64,000 nt of DNA, from positions 930,001 through 994,000 of the forward strand of contig JAQFVV010012510.1 in NCBI GenBank assembly GCA_028023455.1. Reading direction: 5' to 3'. Source of the DNA: Epiperipatus broadwayi. Lineage: Eukaryota; Onychophora; Udeonychophora; Euonychophora; Peripatidae. Below the pieces are notes generated by a model. The model was not told the DNA's origin, searched no databases, and saw only the letters and a program-made list of their open reading frames with translations. Positions 33,646 to 46,484 of this stretch are shown in pieces (positions within the stretch are counted from its first letter, which is position 1; every line of letters begins with the position of its first letter). Position numbers and translations under genes: made by a program.

Positions 33646-33880
33646 TATTGTAATGGTCAAGTTTCATACTTTCGCATGACAGAATCTAGAATCCAAACAA
33701 AGAGACCAAAGCTGACCAGACCAGGATTGTGACATCCCAAATCTGAGCACACTTCAGCTCGTTTGCCAGTACTCCATGACTTAAGACCCTATGAATGACC
33801 ATACTTGAAGTTACATATAGTATACTCATCTTTTGCAGCCGGCATAGGGCAGGAAGAAACATGAAATTCAGGGATCTATA
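33646..33880 (+). repeat. tRNA-like SINE candidate, family S2
   Basis: After a TA run, TTGTAATGGTCAAGTTTCAT resembles an A box and GAATCTAGAATCCAAAC a degenerate B box. The 230-nt block is less AT-rich than its flanks and ends before another TA run. Confidence 0.4.
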
Positions 33881-36211
33881 TATATATTAGCTAATTTAAT
33901 TGCTACCAGCATGCAATTAAAGATAAACTTTCATAAATGGTAATCAATGCATATATAGTTATATCACATATATAATTAACTAAGACTGAATTGGACTAAA
34001 ATAGGAATGAGAAATAACACGAAAACAGAATAAATTTAACATATATTTATTAAATAAATAAAACAAATTAATGTGGGAAAAGCATGCAGGCTTTATAATA
34101 TGAGAATTTAGCATGTCTCCTCATTAAATCTTTAATTATTAATATGAATTATACATTTAAAGAATCACTAAGTGGTGCCTAAATAAAATTCTGCCAATTC
34201 CTATTAAAAGTGGTAGCTACCATTATAAAATGTGGTACCAGTCTTAGGCAAAATGTTTATTATTGTTTCCTTTTCAATATTTTATTTAAACATTTGAATC
34301 CAGAAACCACAGATATAAATTTCAGTTTAATACTAAATGATTAATTAAATTATGGGACTCACAATTGTCTATAATGAGATCACTGACATGCTACAGCAAA
34401 GGCAAATTACAATAACAGAGCACCCTGCAGATAGATTAGAATCAAGGGTTTTGGTGACCAACACTGGTACCCTGGAACCAAGCGTCATGCTGCTAAAAGG
34501 GTCGGGGTGGCTAACATGGCTGCCTGGAATTATACATCAGGTCTTACTAGTGTGCACCCCAAAAGAAGGTAAGATGAGATGGCCTTTCCCAAGATCCCAT
34601 CTTAAGGAGAAGATGCAGCAAAATGTTAAACATTGAACGTGAATTTAATGTATCTAATCCGCCAAGCGAAAGTATGACATTAATTATTACAAAAATATGG
34701 GGCAATGGCCTGGTCAGTATTACTATCATGAGCCAATTGTAACAATGCTATATAAAATCAAGCGACATTAAGGGAATAAATAAAATATAATAAAACTCTG
34801 GTTTATAGGTTTCAATTTATACATAGAAATTATTATGAGGGAGGGAAAAGTATATTTGATTGACTGGCCAAATAATTACTGGATATAATTTCATATTACT
34901 AAGACTAGCACATTACTTTAATCTCAATAAGATGGAAAATTAATAATAAGCCACAATACATTTTTAAATTAAATAAAATTATAGGAATTCGAACCAGCGA
35001 ACATCGAGAATGTCATTAAGAAAATAGTTATGGAGAAGATATTTGCAGTTATATCTCTGAATATTTATTACATTTAAATGCTCACTGCTTTGAGGCACTG
35101 GCATATGGTGTAACCGTAGTGACAGATAAAGAAATGAGTGTATTTAGTTTAATTAAGTTATTTGTAAATATATAGATCAGTTCTACAAATAATATAATAT
35201 TTAATTTAAGGAAAATTTATAATAAAACATTTATAGGATTTAAAAAAAAATTACATTATTTTATAGTTTGCTAGCTTTAAACTTTGAAGTAGAAAATTTG
35301 AATTTAGAAATAGTTCGTTAACACAGAGTTCTGAGGTTATAGATTGGTGTTACCGATTAATTAGTTGCTAGACTGTATTAAGCAGATGTTGGCTTTCAGG
35401 TATCATGGTCTTCTAGAGCAAGCTGTTGCTGAATAGTTATGGGAGCTCCGGTGGTTGAAGCATTGGCTGGCAGTTGCACATCATTCTTTTCATGGATTTT
35501 AGAAGTAGCCATCCCCTTTCTCCAGTCAAATCTTTCAAAGATCAATCTGACATGGATTCAGCATGGTGACACTCTTCTAAAAATCTATGACTCTTCCTTT
35601 ATGCTTAAAATGAACCCTATTTATACTTTTACTAGAAAAAAACCTGTTTCACTTGGAAACCATTAACTCTATCTAAAACATTACACTAAATTGTAAGATT
35701 TCTCAATTTGATCAAAAATACTTTTGTTTGGGCTTCCATGATGCTGCAAATCCTCTTTCAGGTGTCAAAATAGTTTTGATACAGTGGTTTTAATGACTAT
35801 ATTTTGCTTTAAACAAATTTGAGTATAGCAATTATCAACTTTCTAACTTTGATTTAACCCCAGGTGTGGTGGACTTAAATGCAAATCTGTTTACGACTAA
35901 CTTTTTATTTTTAACTAAAAACTTATTGCTTCTTTACAAAATAAAATCACGCCACTCTATATATATATTATTATATCCGGTGAAGCATACATCCACATAT
36001 GAATTTATGTTTACTAAATTTAATTGACAATTCTATTATTTAAAATTATAACATAAACCATTATTTTATAAAATATAAAATTTAAACTATTATATTCACG
36101 TAACATCTACTAGCCTATGTATGTACAGCATTTATTCATATGTGCATATATAATGCGGTACACCCAGCTATGATAGAAAGGTTTATATGTTTATTTATCA
36201 AAATATTCATT
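33881..36211. other. Spacer with an unassigned block at 34350-34700
   Basis: The block at 34350-34700 is GC-richer and carries an open 94-codon plus frame (34352-34636) that resembles nothing I know. A perfect B-box-like GGTTCGAATTCC lies on the minus strand at about 34985-34996, without a clear A box. The rest is AT-rich. Confidence 0.35.
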
Positions 36212-36297
36212 TTAATAGGGTTTGAACCCAGCACAGATAGGTTTTGTGGTTAAACTAAATCATGCAGTGAGAAGGGCTTGAACCTGACCATTGCAAT
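36212..36297 (-). repeat. tRNA-like SINE head, family S2
   Basis: On the minus strand TTGCAATGGTCAGGTTCAAG and, 50 nt on, GGGTTCAAACCCTA give A and B boxes with tRNA-like spacing. A TA run precedes the head as in the other S2 copies. Confidence 0.55.
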
Positions 36298-36929
36298 ATA
36301 TATATGTTTTTTTGTCTTTTAGAATGTTATTGTTTTGTAATCTTATTTGCCTTAAATAATATAATCCTTTTATAAATGCTTCACATCACACATTGGACTA
36401 TATTTTAAGAAATTTATTTTTATTTAATAATTTTTATCTCATCTCTATGATTTAATCTATTGATATTTATTATTCATGTAGATAGGTTTATATTAAATTG
36501 CATTATACAAAATTTTATCTTTCACATGCCATAAGTAAAAAATTATAGGAATAAGAAACCCTCTGTTTTACTACATATATATCTAAACTTAAATGAAACT
36601 TATTATATCCTCTATATTGATGTTATCATCATTTAAAGTATTTTTATAGAATTTTAGTGATTTGATTGAATTATATATCCTAAATAAATTCTCTTTGTAT
36701 AATAGCTTTCCTAACTGGTTTTCTTACAATTTCATTGAAATTAATAAAAGGAAATTTTACCTTCACGTTTTATTTTAAAATGAAGAATGTTTTTTTTTTT
36801 TTAATAGTAATTTTAATTTCAAAAAAGCTGGTTAAATATGTTTACAAAAGAGACTTACATATTTGAAGAGATGGATTTGAACTCGGAATTTTTCTGTCTA
36901 TTCATCCTCCACTTTATCTCATGCAATGA
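36298..36929. other. AT-rich spacer, nothing recognised
   Basis: No features beyond TA and T runs. Confidence 0.45.
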
Positions 36930-38200
36930 AACTATGTTTAAAAAATTGCAAATAATCTTTCTAATAATCCTAAGGAATTTTGTATTTTTATTAATAACGT
37001 TGATATAAATGAGAAACAGATTCAAGCAAATCATGGCTCCACTTACAATTGATGATGACTTTTCTAAACATTTTATTGGGTTATATACCTAATATATAAC
37101 ATATATCTTTTCATTTTCCTATTGTTCATTACATAATTGACCACATCACTCATAATGATGTTAGTGTGATAAGTTGGATTATTTCCATCAACTATGAGTG
37201 AATGGTGAATGTATAGAAAATTTTAAACTTTATTTAAACTTTCTAAATACAAACAACTTGTTAGTAATAACACACAAATAAACAACAGGTTAGTAATTGC
37301 ACAATGTTTCGAGTTGTGTTATTCTCCATTCTTCTTCAGGTGTTGCTGTTCTGATAGGCACAGTGACAGTACCCACATAGAAGTCAAACTCACACTTTAG
37401 ATTATTGAATATTGAATTTAAAGCAAACGCTCTAACCAACTGAGCTATTCTGCCAAAGGCAACATATCACATCTAATAAAATATCATCATCGCAAACCTT
37501 CGGACAAATGATGTCGGTGTATTCATAAAATAGCTTAAAAATCATTCTAGGTTTAGCCATGAGAATATCCTCATCCATTTTCCATATTTAACGGAGTTTA
37601 ATGCTTTCATTTTTAATTATTCATTTAATATTTTTTCTTATGTCCTTAGATATGTCAAGATGACCCCAATTTTTAAGAATTACTCTTTAATTTGTATTAG
37701 AAACTAAAAGACTGTTTATGTTTCATAAATTATTGCACAAATTATTGAGAGGTATTTATAATAAAATTATTACTGTTGTAAATAAAATGAAATTTTTATA
37801 GCATAGATTCTGTAGCCTATAAATCAAAGGAAAGGTCCGCTACACGTGATTAAATAGGACATACAATTGAAAATCAATAGACTTAATAAGATTTATTTTG
37901 ATTCATCAGAAGCTTTTGATAGTATTAATCATATTATTCTTTTCCATAAATTAAACAAAATAGGATTTTCTCTTAAACTTGTTGATTTTTTACCCCTTAG
38001 TGGCATGTAATATATTTAAATTTAATAGAAAAATCTTTAAATACAACTATAAATTAGATGTTTTAGCAGCTATGCTTTTTAATATTTATATTAATGATCT
38101 TATCTTTTATGCTAATATAACTTAGTCGAAAGTGCACTAGGAAAAAATTGCAAACTTTATTCAGATTTTAAGCATATCGCATATATGTTTTTGCATATAG
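36930..38200 (+). pseudogene. LINE reverse transcriptase relic, split by a SINE
   Basis: Pieces in changing plus frames follow the order of a non-LTR reverse transcriptase. Near 37555-37700: TEFNAFIFNYSFN, then KMTPIFKN, resembling the conserved IFNxSL...WKxAxVxPIFK region. Near 37890-37980: YFDSSEAFDSINHIILFHKL, the palm motif that carries the first catalytic Asp (usually DFSKAFDxVNH). Near 38070-38110: LFNIYINDL, matching the LFxIYINDL motif before the YADD box. The YADD itself is lost. The clade looks like Jockey/CR1 rather than the LINE at 49-56 kb. A SINE is inserted at 37150-37455. Confidence 0.65.
37150..37455 (-). repeat. tRNA-derived SINE, family S3, with head
   Basis: On the minus strand the head reads GCAGAATAGCTCAGTTGGTT AGAGCG, with a perfect A box TAGCTCAGTTGG. 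A B-box-like GAGTTTGACTTC follows after an extra AT-rich stretch. The body (GAAGAAGAATGGAGAATAAC, then ACAAGTTGTTTGTA) is shared with 150-362 and 57810-57940. Confidence 0.75.
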
Positions 38201-38934
38201 TTATTTTCCATATTACATTTCCTCAAGATATTGCATAGCAAAAATTTTTAACGTTACATGTACATGATTGTAAAATCATTAGAAGTATTACATTTGTGAT
38301 TGGTTCTTCATAGTGATATGATTCATTCATCCAGAAGTCTAATTCTAGTTAAGATCATAACTTAATTCAATTCCTTTTCAACAAATTTTCTTAATTTATT
38401 TTGTTGAATAATAAAGTTGATTTATATCTAAATTCTAGAAATTAGTTTAGAGATCTTAATTTAAAGACTGTAACTCAACAAATCATATTACATGGCGTGA
38501 TCCCAGTTCTTATTTTAAATCACACATGCGTTAAATCTGGGCTGTCTTTTTATATTCAACTTTGTCATTCCAATGTGTTTAATTTTTTTTTTTTTAGGTT
38601 GGCCCATTTGTATAATCCAGTTTTAATTAATGCTGTAACTGAAATACTAAGTAGTCTATAATAGGCTAAGGTCTATAACTTTTTGATTACTTTTGCTTAA
38701 TTTTATGTATATTTTTTAATTTGCTTTTCTTTAACCATTTGCAATATATATATATATCTGTATTCTTTATTGGTATGTATAATCTGTTATTGGTTATAAA
38801 ACTGTTATTTTACACTTACTAAATGAAATGAATTTGTATTACGTGGCACTTCATATATAACATTATAATGTTTAAAAGTTAAAATGTATCATGTTTATAT
38901 ATATATAAATTAATAATTTTTAACAGATGTAATT
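38201..38934. other. AT-rich spacer, possible LINE end
   Basis: The 3' part of the LINE relic may extend here (a frame near 38820-38870 reads ITWHFIYNIIMFK), but no reliable boundary is seen. Confidence 0.35.
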
Positions 38935-39545
38935 GTTTAAATATTTTAATATGTGGAAATACCTGTTGTATTTTTATATTAGAAAAATCATCATTAGAAG
39001 TCAGTAATCAATGAAAATAGTACACTGTAAATGCTTTTTGCATTCAAATGTATACACTTTTGAATACAATCTCTTAATGTTTTAAAGAAACTAAAACACC
39101 ATATTATTTATTTACACTTTAAGGAAAGAAATCTAATAATCTTTTACAATTCCATATAAATAATACACTGTTCTACCAATCAGTTAAATGTTATAGTATG
39201 AAAATATTATAAGAAAATACAACTGATATTTTGACTTATTAAAATATTAATGTAATTACAACTGTTAAAAATTATTAATTTATAACATCTAACTGATCAG
39301 TGGAACAGTCTATTATTTATAAAGAATTGTGAAAGGCTATTAACTTCCTTACCTTATACAAATTGTAGCACTTTAATTTCTATATTATATCAAATATTAC
39401 ATTTTTTTTAAAATGTACACTTTTGGAGTGCACAAAGCATTTATAGTTTACTATTTACATTGATTAGTGCCTATTGACATCTAGTGGTGATTTTTCTAAT
39501 CTTAAAATACAATAGATGTTTCCACATATTAAAATATGTATATAA
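38935..39545. repeat. Foldback repeat FB5
   Basis: Arms about 38935-39225 and 39250-39545. Paired landmarks: ATATTTTAATATGTGGAAAT with TTTCCACATATTAAAATATG; ATTAGAAAAATCATCA with TGGTGATTTTTCTAAT; GTAAATGCTTTTTGCATTC with TGCACAAAGCATTTATAG; CAATCAGTTAAATGTTATA with TATAACATCTAACTGATCAG. The centre is AT-rich. Confidence 0.75.
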
Positions 39546-42480
39546 ATATATTTAAAAAATCAAGTCAGATGTCACATGACCTAATTTTATAAGCTTGTAT
39601 TTACAAATGTTATATATAGAGCTCGTGAAATAAGCTCTTAACAAGTTTGGGAATATCCCCAACCCCAGAACAGTTTCCGCTACTGGCATCCATTAGTGAA
39701 GTGCTAGGGCATTCAAGCATTAGATTAAAAATACCAGGACAAGCCCAGCACTTTAACTAATGTATAAGTCCATATATATTACTAAGACAATTCACGAGTG
39801 AAAATTTCAAAGAATCATTTAAGTAAACTTATAAATAACACTCATCTTTTGTTATATTAATGGCAATAATCTTTGATCTGACAAAATAGATTAGCATTAA
39901 TATAACAAAAGATGGAAGTTATTTACAGGTTTATTTAAATGATTTTGCTTGCAAATTGTCTTCATAATGTATTTGGACTTGTTTGTTCTGTGAAATAGAT
40001 TTATATTCCCAGTGTTACATATTTAATAAACTGTAAGATTATTGGTGTTCATTAAAATCAGTGTGTATATATATATCCAGACAAAAATAATAAATAATAA
40101 AACAAACACTACAGGTTTTAATGTACAATAAATGAATAAAAGCATTAATCAGCTTATGGCACATCTCTATTCTGAGTAATATTTTACAGGTAAGTGTTAC
40201 TCAAAATGGGAGTTTTTGGAATAACGTAAAATGTGTATATATATATTGTGAAGGTAGCTCTAAAATCGCTACCCCAACAACATGCCTAAACCATCTGAAG
40301 TAATGGAATGTTTTTTTATTAGCAAGTAGAAAGATAAATAAAAAGGTTTTTGCTGGAACACACTTTTGGAAAAAAAATAATGTTTTTATATTTTTTTCTA
40401 AACAGTATAATAACTACCTATTAAGTACTTAAGAATGACGGGCAATTGACCGTAAAAAAAAAAACCCCACACACATATATATATTAGTAATAAAATTTTA
40501 TTACTAAGAAAATGTTAATGTTGATAAAAAAATTGTACATAGCTATATATATGTTGATCATTGTATTGTGTTAATTAAATTGACAATGACTTAAATAAAC
40601 AATAATTATAACAATAGAAAATAAATCAATATTTAAATATAAGAGAGATAAGAATATAATATTATCAATTTATTTTATCATTTTTCTTTTTTTGAATCGA
40701 TATAAAAAAATATTTTAAATGCTGGAACGCTGGTTTTTAAATAATAGGAATAGTGCCAAGATAAAAAGGAAACAATTAAAAATCACTTGGATTATTCTCG
40801 TCTGGGTTTGATCTGGCAAGTTTTGTTTTATGGAGGGATTGTTTTAATAGTTTTTCTACAAAATGGACATTTTTTTTTAAAGTAGCGTCATCGTCACAAC
40901 AAATATCAATGTTTTCTTAATTAATTTGGCATTTGGATAAAGACTAAAAGAAATGAATGGAACTAATTTATTAAGCAGATAAGTGGAAATAATTCATCAA
41001 TTTAAATTTTAAAAAAGAAAAATAATATGATTTTTGTTTAAAAGTAACTGAAAAAAAGAAATCAGAACAGTTGATTTAATTTAATGTTTATATAGCCAAT
41101 ATTACAAATAGTAAAGAGCTTTATTCTGTCTATAAATATATTTTATTAGATACAAACTGCATATAAAGTTATATATATATATAGTTAAAGTATGAAATAC
41201 ATTGGCTAAAGGCTTAATTGTCATTGGGGTGAAGCATTTTTCTTATCCATTATGGCCATATGAGTATAAATATTTAACTGTCTACAATTTAATTGTCTAA
41301 GAAGTTGGGATCTACACAAAATGAAAATCTACATGAGAAGTAACATAAAGCTACCTACTGCCAAATTAAATAAATTCAAGACCTGCTGTTTAAAATTAAT
41401 CAACAACTGTACTAAAAAATGCATCAACTGTAAGAACTTTGTGTAAAGAGGGCTCTAAAAACATAATTATGCTTTAACATGTCGATTCATAAAAAAATTG
41501 TAAAGTATGTTTTATTTTCTGTTGTATCAATCTGTATTTTTATTCTTATTTATTATCTCATCTTATATCTGGAAAATGCTATTTCTAATTCTACAGGGAA
41601 CAGTCCAATATATGAAAATATCAAGAGAGTAGGGGAGCGGGGAAGTTGAAAAGTCTATTTTTTTTTTTTGTTTTTTTTAATAAAATTTAGATGATTTATT
41701 TTCTACCAAGAGATTTGGGACAGAAATATGCACACAAAAAAATTAAGTGCTTCACTAGAATATTTAACAGTAAGAGTTTTTTTTTTAAAAGCCACTGATA
41801 TAAACGATATTGCCACATGCCATGACTATTTATTATCTATGTGTTACTAATAGTATTTCTTAAGATACACTGAGCAAATGACTAACACTTTTAAAATAGT
41901 ATTCTTTATCATTTTCTATCATATTCTGTGTTGTTTTATTATTATACTTTTCCACAATTAAAATTGCATACTATATCAGCTTGCAGTTAAATTTACTTGG
42001 AGTTAGCAATCTCACTTTTAATTAATAATTTTTTAAAAAAATTATCTTGGATATACAGATGTCTATATTACGGGTGTCTATCATGGGCTGTAAGGGTGAT
42101 TAGCTTTAAGTTATTTAAGTAAAGAAATGATAGATACTTATCATAGACATAAAACTGTAAGTATTTGTAGGGAGATATCCAAGTAATGTATGGGCATTTT
42201 TTAAAATATTTTTCTTTATTGAAATTTTTATTTTTTTATTCTAAATTGATTGGGAATTTATTTTATGTTTAAATATATTTTGTTTTGTAAATAAATATTA
42301 TGAAGTTTTGTTAATTAACAAGATCTCTGTAGTTTTGTTGATCCAGCATTTACATTCAATCTTATAGCCAATATTTTACACATGCACACATCTACATTAT
42401 TGTTTAATAAGCGTGTGAGAGAACATTAAATAAAGATTATTTATTTCTAATAGATAGGATGTATTATTTTAGTTGTTGAT
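39546..42480. other. AT-rich spacer, nothing firmly recognised
   Basis: A block at 39620-39770 is GC-richer, flanked by TA runs and may be another SINE-type piece. Many TATATATA runs. No coding motif. Confidence 0.4.
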
Positions 42481-42955
42481 TAACAGTTTGCATAGATACA
42501 TACCTGTTAAGAGAGTCGAATGCGAATTCTTCCTGAGTTCGAATATCTGAGGCAACGGTTTTGGAAAAGAGTGGTGAGATGTAAGATGAACTGATTTGAA
42601 TTACATATAGATTTGATAGTTAATGCTTAGGCTAGTCTATTAAAGATAGATGTAATCATGAGTCAGGTATTTCATCGTTTTATCTCTAGCATCTTACATG
42701 AAAACCCTAGGTCCGATAGTAGTTAGGTGCGAGCTTGCTCTCTTTCTCTTATATATGCGGATGGACCGGACTGTTGCATTTGGCACTATCAACTTTAAGA
42801 AATGGCAGATGGGTGCACCAGCACTTTTAGATTTGACGTAAGTTGATTATCTGTTATGGACGAACCAGCTGATTGTTAGAGTTGATCTGTGTGTTCAAAT
42901 GTATTAGCAGACTGGAACATCCGGGTATATCTGACCATACCATTACATCATATAT
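42481..42955 (-). repeat. GC-richer block, possible S2-type SINE end
   Basis: Read on the minus strand it begins after a TA run with GATGTAATGGTATGGTCAGA, like the S2 heads, but extends for about 470 nt with no clear B box. The frames are all stopped. Confidence 0.3.
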
Positions 42956-43184
42956 ATATATAACAATAATACAATAAAAATTATTTAATCAGACAACTTT
43001 ATAATAATATTATATTTAATTTCACCAACCCAGATTTTGCCCGCATATTAGAGCCTTATCAAGATGCAAATACACTTAAAATTACATTACAATTCTTTTC
43101 TTCTACATTTTCTTTTACATTGGAATGACAACATTATGAACAAGTTTTGATTTGAAATTTGATCATTTTATATATATATGTATT

Positions 43185-43370
43185 TAGAAATCAGTCAACA
43201 TGTAGACAATCCCAATATAGATAACAATCAACAATTTCAAACTGGTGTCAAGGCAGCCTCCTTTATGATGGAGGTTGCCTTGACAACAGTTTGAGATTGT
43301 TGATTGTTATTTATATTGGGATTGTCTAAGTATCAATTGGTTTCTAATGGTTACTTATAAATCCATTTAG
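43185..43370. repeat. Foldback repeat FB3, copy 2
   Basis: The arms CAATCCCAATATAGATAACA and ATTTATATTGGGATTG pair, and TCAAGGCAGCCTCC pairs with GGAGGTTGCCTTGA around a short TTTATGAT centre. Compared with 6370-6625 the centre is shorter and the arms closer to perfect. Confidence 0.8.
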
Positions 43371-43745
43371 CCTTGAGCATTATTACACTTAATATATATG
43401 TATGTATACAAAGGAAAATTACATGAATCGAAAGAACTGTCTAATATTAAATGGCACATTATTGAACTTTGTGAAGTTAGAAATGAAGAGACAATTTATT
43501 TGAAAAGTAACCATCTATTTTACTATAAAAACTCAACTTGAATCGAATTTAATATAAACAGAAAGTGATGATATCTCTAACAAGGGCAGAAGATTAGTTA
43601 TCAATTTTATGGAAGATATCAAATGCTTTTAATTCAGATTTATACCTCAACAAAGTTCTCAGTGTGACAAAGTACATAATTTTTATACAGGTATACAAAA
43701 TGCTTTTAATCACATCAAACAATATTGTAAAATAGTCTTGCAGAC

Positions 43746-43849
43746 TTTTTTTTTTATGTGTCAAAGCATTGGCCGGGAAGCGAACCTGCAAACACAGGAC
43801 AACTGCTTGTAAGGCAGCTGTGCTGACCCCTCAGCCCCCAATGCTTGAC
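43746..43849 (-). repeat. tRNA-derived SINE, family S1
   Basis: The minus strand has GGGCTGAGGGGTCAGC (A box), AGGTTCGCTTCCC (B box), the shared tail CCAATGCTTTGACACATA and an A tract. Target duplications tagtcttgcagac (43733-43745) and tagtcttggagac (43850-43862) match at 12 of 13 positions, confirming retroposition. Confidence 0.85.
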
Positions 43850-44003
43850 TAGTCTTGGAGACTTTAATACTCATATTGGAAAATGTATCAAAAATACAAA
43901 TACTGTGAATATATTTGATGAAAGTTAGAGAAATAAGAGGGGGTATAGATTTGTGAAATTTGTACATGGAAAATATGTACTATTATTTTTAAACCATTTA
44001 AAC

Positions 44004-44350
44004 ATCACATGATCACCACTTCTTATGCTTGTTCATAACTGTTATTAAAACAGGCAAAACTCTCCATACAGTAGTGCCACTCGGTGCAAGCCAGGGTAAT
44101 CAGTGGATGCAAGAAAGTTTGTCACAAAATCCCTATCTAATGCCTACTCATCCAATATCCCCAGACTAGTTTCCAGCTTGTGGCTTCCATCAGTGAGGAG
44201 CTGTGAATTTGATAGCGCTGCATCTAGATCTAGTCTGGGGATATTGGATGAGTAGGCATTAGATAAGGATTTTATGTACAAGACTTCTGGCATCCACTGA
44301 TTACTCTGGCTTGCACTGAGTAGCACTACTGTGTGGAGAGTTTTGCCTGT
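44004..44350. repeat. FB1 hairpin copy
   Basis: Left arm from CATCACATGATCACCACTTC to AGACTAGTTTCCAGCTTGTG, centre near 44190-44235, right arm from CTAGTCTGGGGATATTGGAT to GTGGAGAGTTTTGCCTG. Confidence 0.85.
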
Positions 44351-44403
44351 TTTATTATTATTTTTTTATGTTAACTGGAAATGGATAGAGTACGTCCAGA
44401 TGA

Positions 44404-44695
44404 AAGTTCAGCACATGATCACCATCTCATACTAGCACATAATTGTTATTAAACAAGGCAAAACTCTCCATACAGTAGTGCCACCCTGTGCCAACCAGAG
44501 AAATCAATGGATGCCAGAAGGCTTGTGCATAAAATCCCTATCTAGTGCCTATTCATCCAATATTCCCAGACTAGTTTCTGGCTTGTGGATGAGTAGGCAC
44601 TAGATAGGGATTTTATGCACAAGCCTTCTGGCATCCATTTATTACTCTGGTTGGCACAGGGTGGCACTACTATATGGAGAGTTTTGCCTTGTTTA
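44404..44695. repeat. FB1 hairpin copy, minimal loop
   Basis: Left arm ends at GTTTCTGGCTTGTGG and the right arm resumes directly at ATGAGTAGGCACTAGATAGG, so part of the inner right arm is missing. It lies about 55 nt from the previous copy, in tandem. Confidence 0.85.
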
Positions 44696-45070
44696 AAATT
44701 AGGACTATAAGTAGTATTTTAAGATTGTGCTATTTTTAATAGAATCAACACAAGAAATGATCATTGATTAGTTAGATGTAAGATATGTGTTAATTCAAAG
44801 CTAGAAAGATGAAAATTATTAAAAAATACAGTCTGAACAGTAAGATATGAATAAATGAAAATGAGAGGGATCAAAATTATTAAAAAAACATAGTTTTAAT
44901 TGTTGATATTTCTAACTTTCAGAAAAATTCCTATGAGTTTAGATTAAAACTTGGTGATTGTTTTAAAATACTGATAAACTTTGAAGATAGTTCAAACTTA
45001 AATGAGGTCAGTAAGAAAATAATCTAAGAACTGCAGTTATATGCTATAAAATAGCAGCAATTTTATTTAC
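44696..45070. other. AT-rich spacer, nothing recognised
   Basis: No features found. Confidence 0.5.
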
Positions 45071-45930
45071 AACTTATAATATAGGATATATGAGCACAGA
45101 CTTTCACATGACCCACCACTCTCCACACTATCTCATAACACTGATACACTTGAACACATATATGTTGAAAAGATAAATAATCACCAATATACGTATTTCA
45201 TGTTAAACCAACAATCATCAGTTGGTGCAGATTACCATCTCTACACATATATGCTATAAATGCTCAGATATATATTAAGATAGCCAAACCACATACTTTA
45301 ATGGACAGGCTTCAATCTATTCCATACTCCAACTCTTCAACCGTCCATCCAATTGACAATCTGATGATGGAAAGTTCAAGTGTATCAGTGTTATGAGATA
45401 GTGTGGAGAGTGGTGCGTCATGTGACCCTATAATATTACATATATAGACACAGGTATATAATAAGTCTGTGTGTGTCAGTTATTACAACATAGTAGAGAT
45501 GTCTGCCCATCCCTTGTATATGTATTCAATGGATTATGTCCTGTACATGAGGGGTCAGATTGACCTTAGGTCAACATGGGTGTGACAAAAATCTCGGCCT
45601 CAGGGTGGCCTTTGAGCATTCCATCATCAGATTTTCAATTGGATGGACGGTTGAAGAGTTGGAGTGTGGAATAGATTGAAGCCTGTCCATTAAAGTATGT
45701 GGTTTGGCTATCTTAATATATATCTGAGCACTTATAGCATATATGTGTAGAGATGGTAATCTGGACCAACTGATGATTGCTGGTTTAGCATGAAATATGT
45801 ATATTGGTGATTATTTATTTTTTCAACATATATGTGTTCAAGTGTATTAGTGTTATGAGATAGTGTAGAGAGTGGTGGGTCATGTGAAAGTCTGTGCTCA
45901 TATACCCTATATATTCCATATATAGATACA
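45071..45930. repeat. Foldback repeat FB2, long copy with complex centre
   Basis: Arms of about 300 nt (45071-45375 and 45615-45925) pair throughout, for example ATATATGAGCACAGACTTTC with AAAGTCTGTGCTCATATA, and TCCAATTGACAATCTGATGA with TCATCAGATTTTCAATTGGA. The centre contains an extra copy of the arm end (GTGTATCAGTGTTATGAGAT) plus GC-richer sequence ending CTCGGCCTCAGGGTGGCC. Confidence 0.85.
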
Positions 45931-46484
45931 GGTATATAATAAGCCTGTGTGTGTCAGTTATACAACTTATGTAGTTGAATAGATTTAATGATATTAAATT
46001 CTCCTTACACAGCGTTTGTTGGAAACTCAATTGAAAAAACCTAAAATTTGTTTCACAAAGTACCTGTAACATATTTAAGTTAAGTGACGTTTTATCTCCA
46101 TGTGATTCTACGAGATTACTAATAATTCAAGTTAAAATCATCTAGCGTTTCTGATGCATGTATGTACATACGTACATTGAAATAACTTAAGCAACTACAT
46201 CACTATGATCACAAAACAAATCCAGCTCAAGGTATAAAGTATTCATCATATCTCAATATATCATTGGATTCTGAAATAATGCTGGAAATGGCTATCAAAA
46301 ATTTAGCAAAAGCTTTATTTGCATTTTACAATTGGTCTCAGCATAGAATCTTAAATCAATTTATCATTTATGTGTAATACAGGTTTATCACATACATATT
46401 ACTTAGATTATAGTTGAAAAACTATTAAATATGTAATGGATGGAATAGTTACACTTTTTCTAAACTCTTTATACTTGTTTTAAT

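Noticed and set aside
34352-34636. 94-codon plus frame as a gene
   Set aside because: No family motif, no intron signals and composition like neighbouring repeat-type islands.
35439-35666. 75-codon plus frame as an exon or LINE piece
   Set aside because: Some hydrophobic character, but no motif that I can match.
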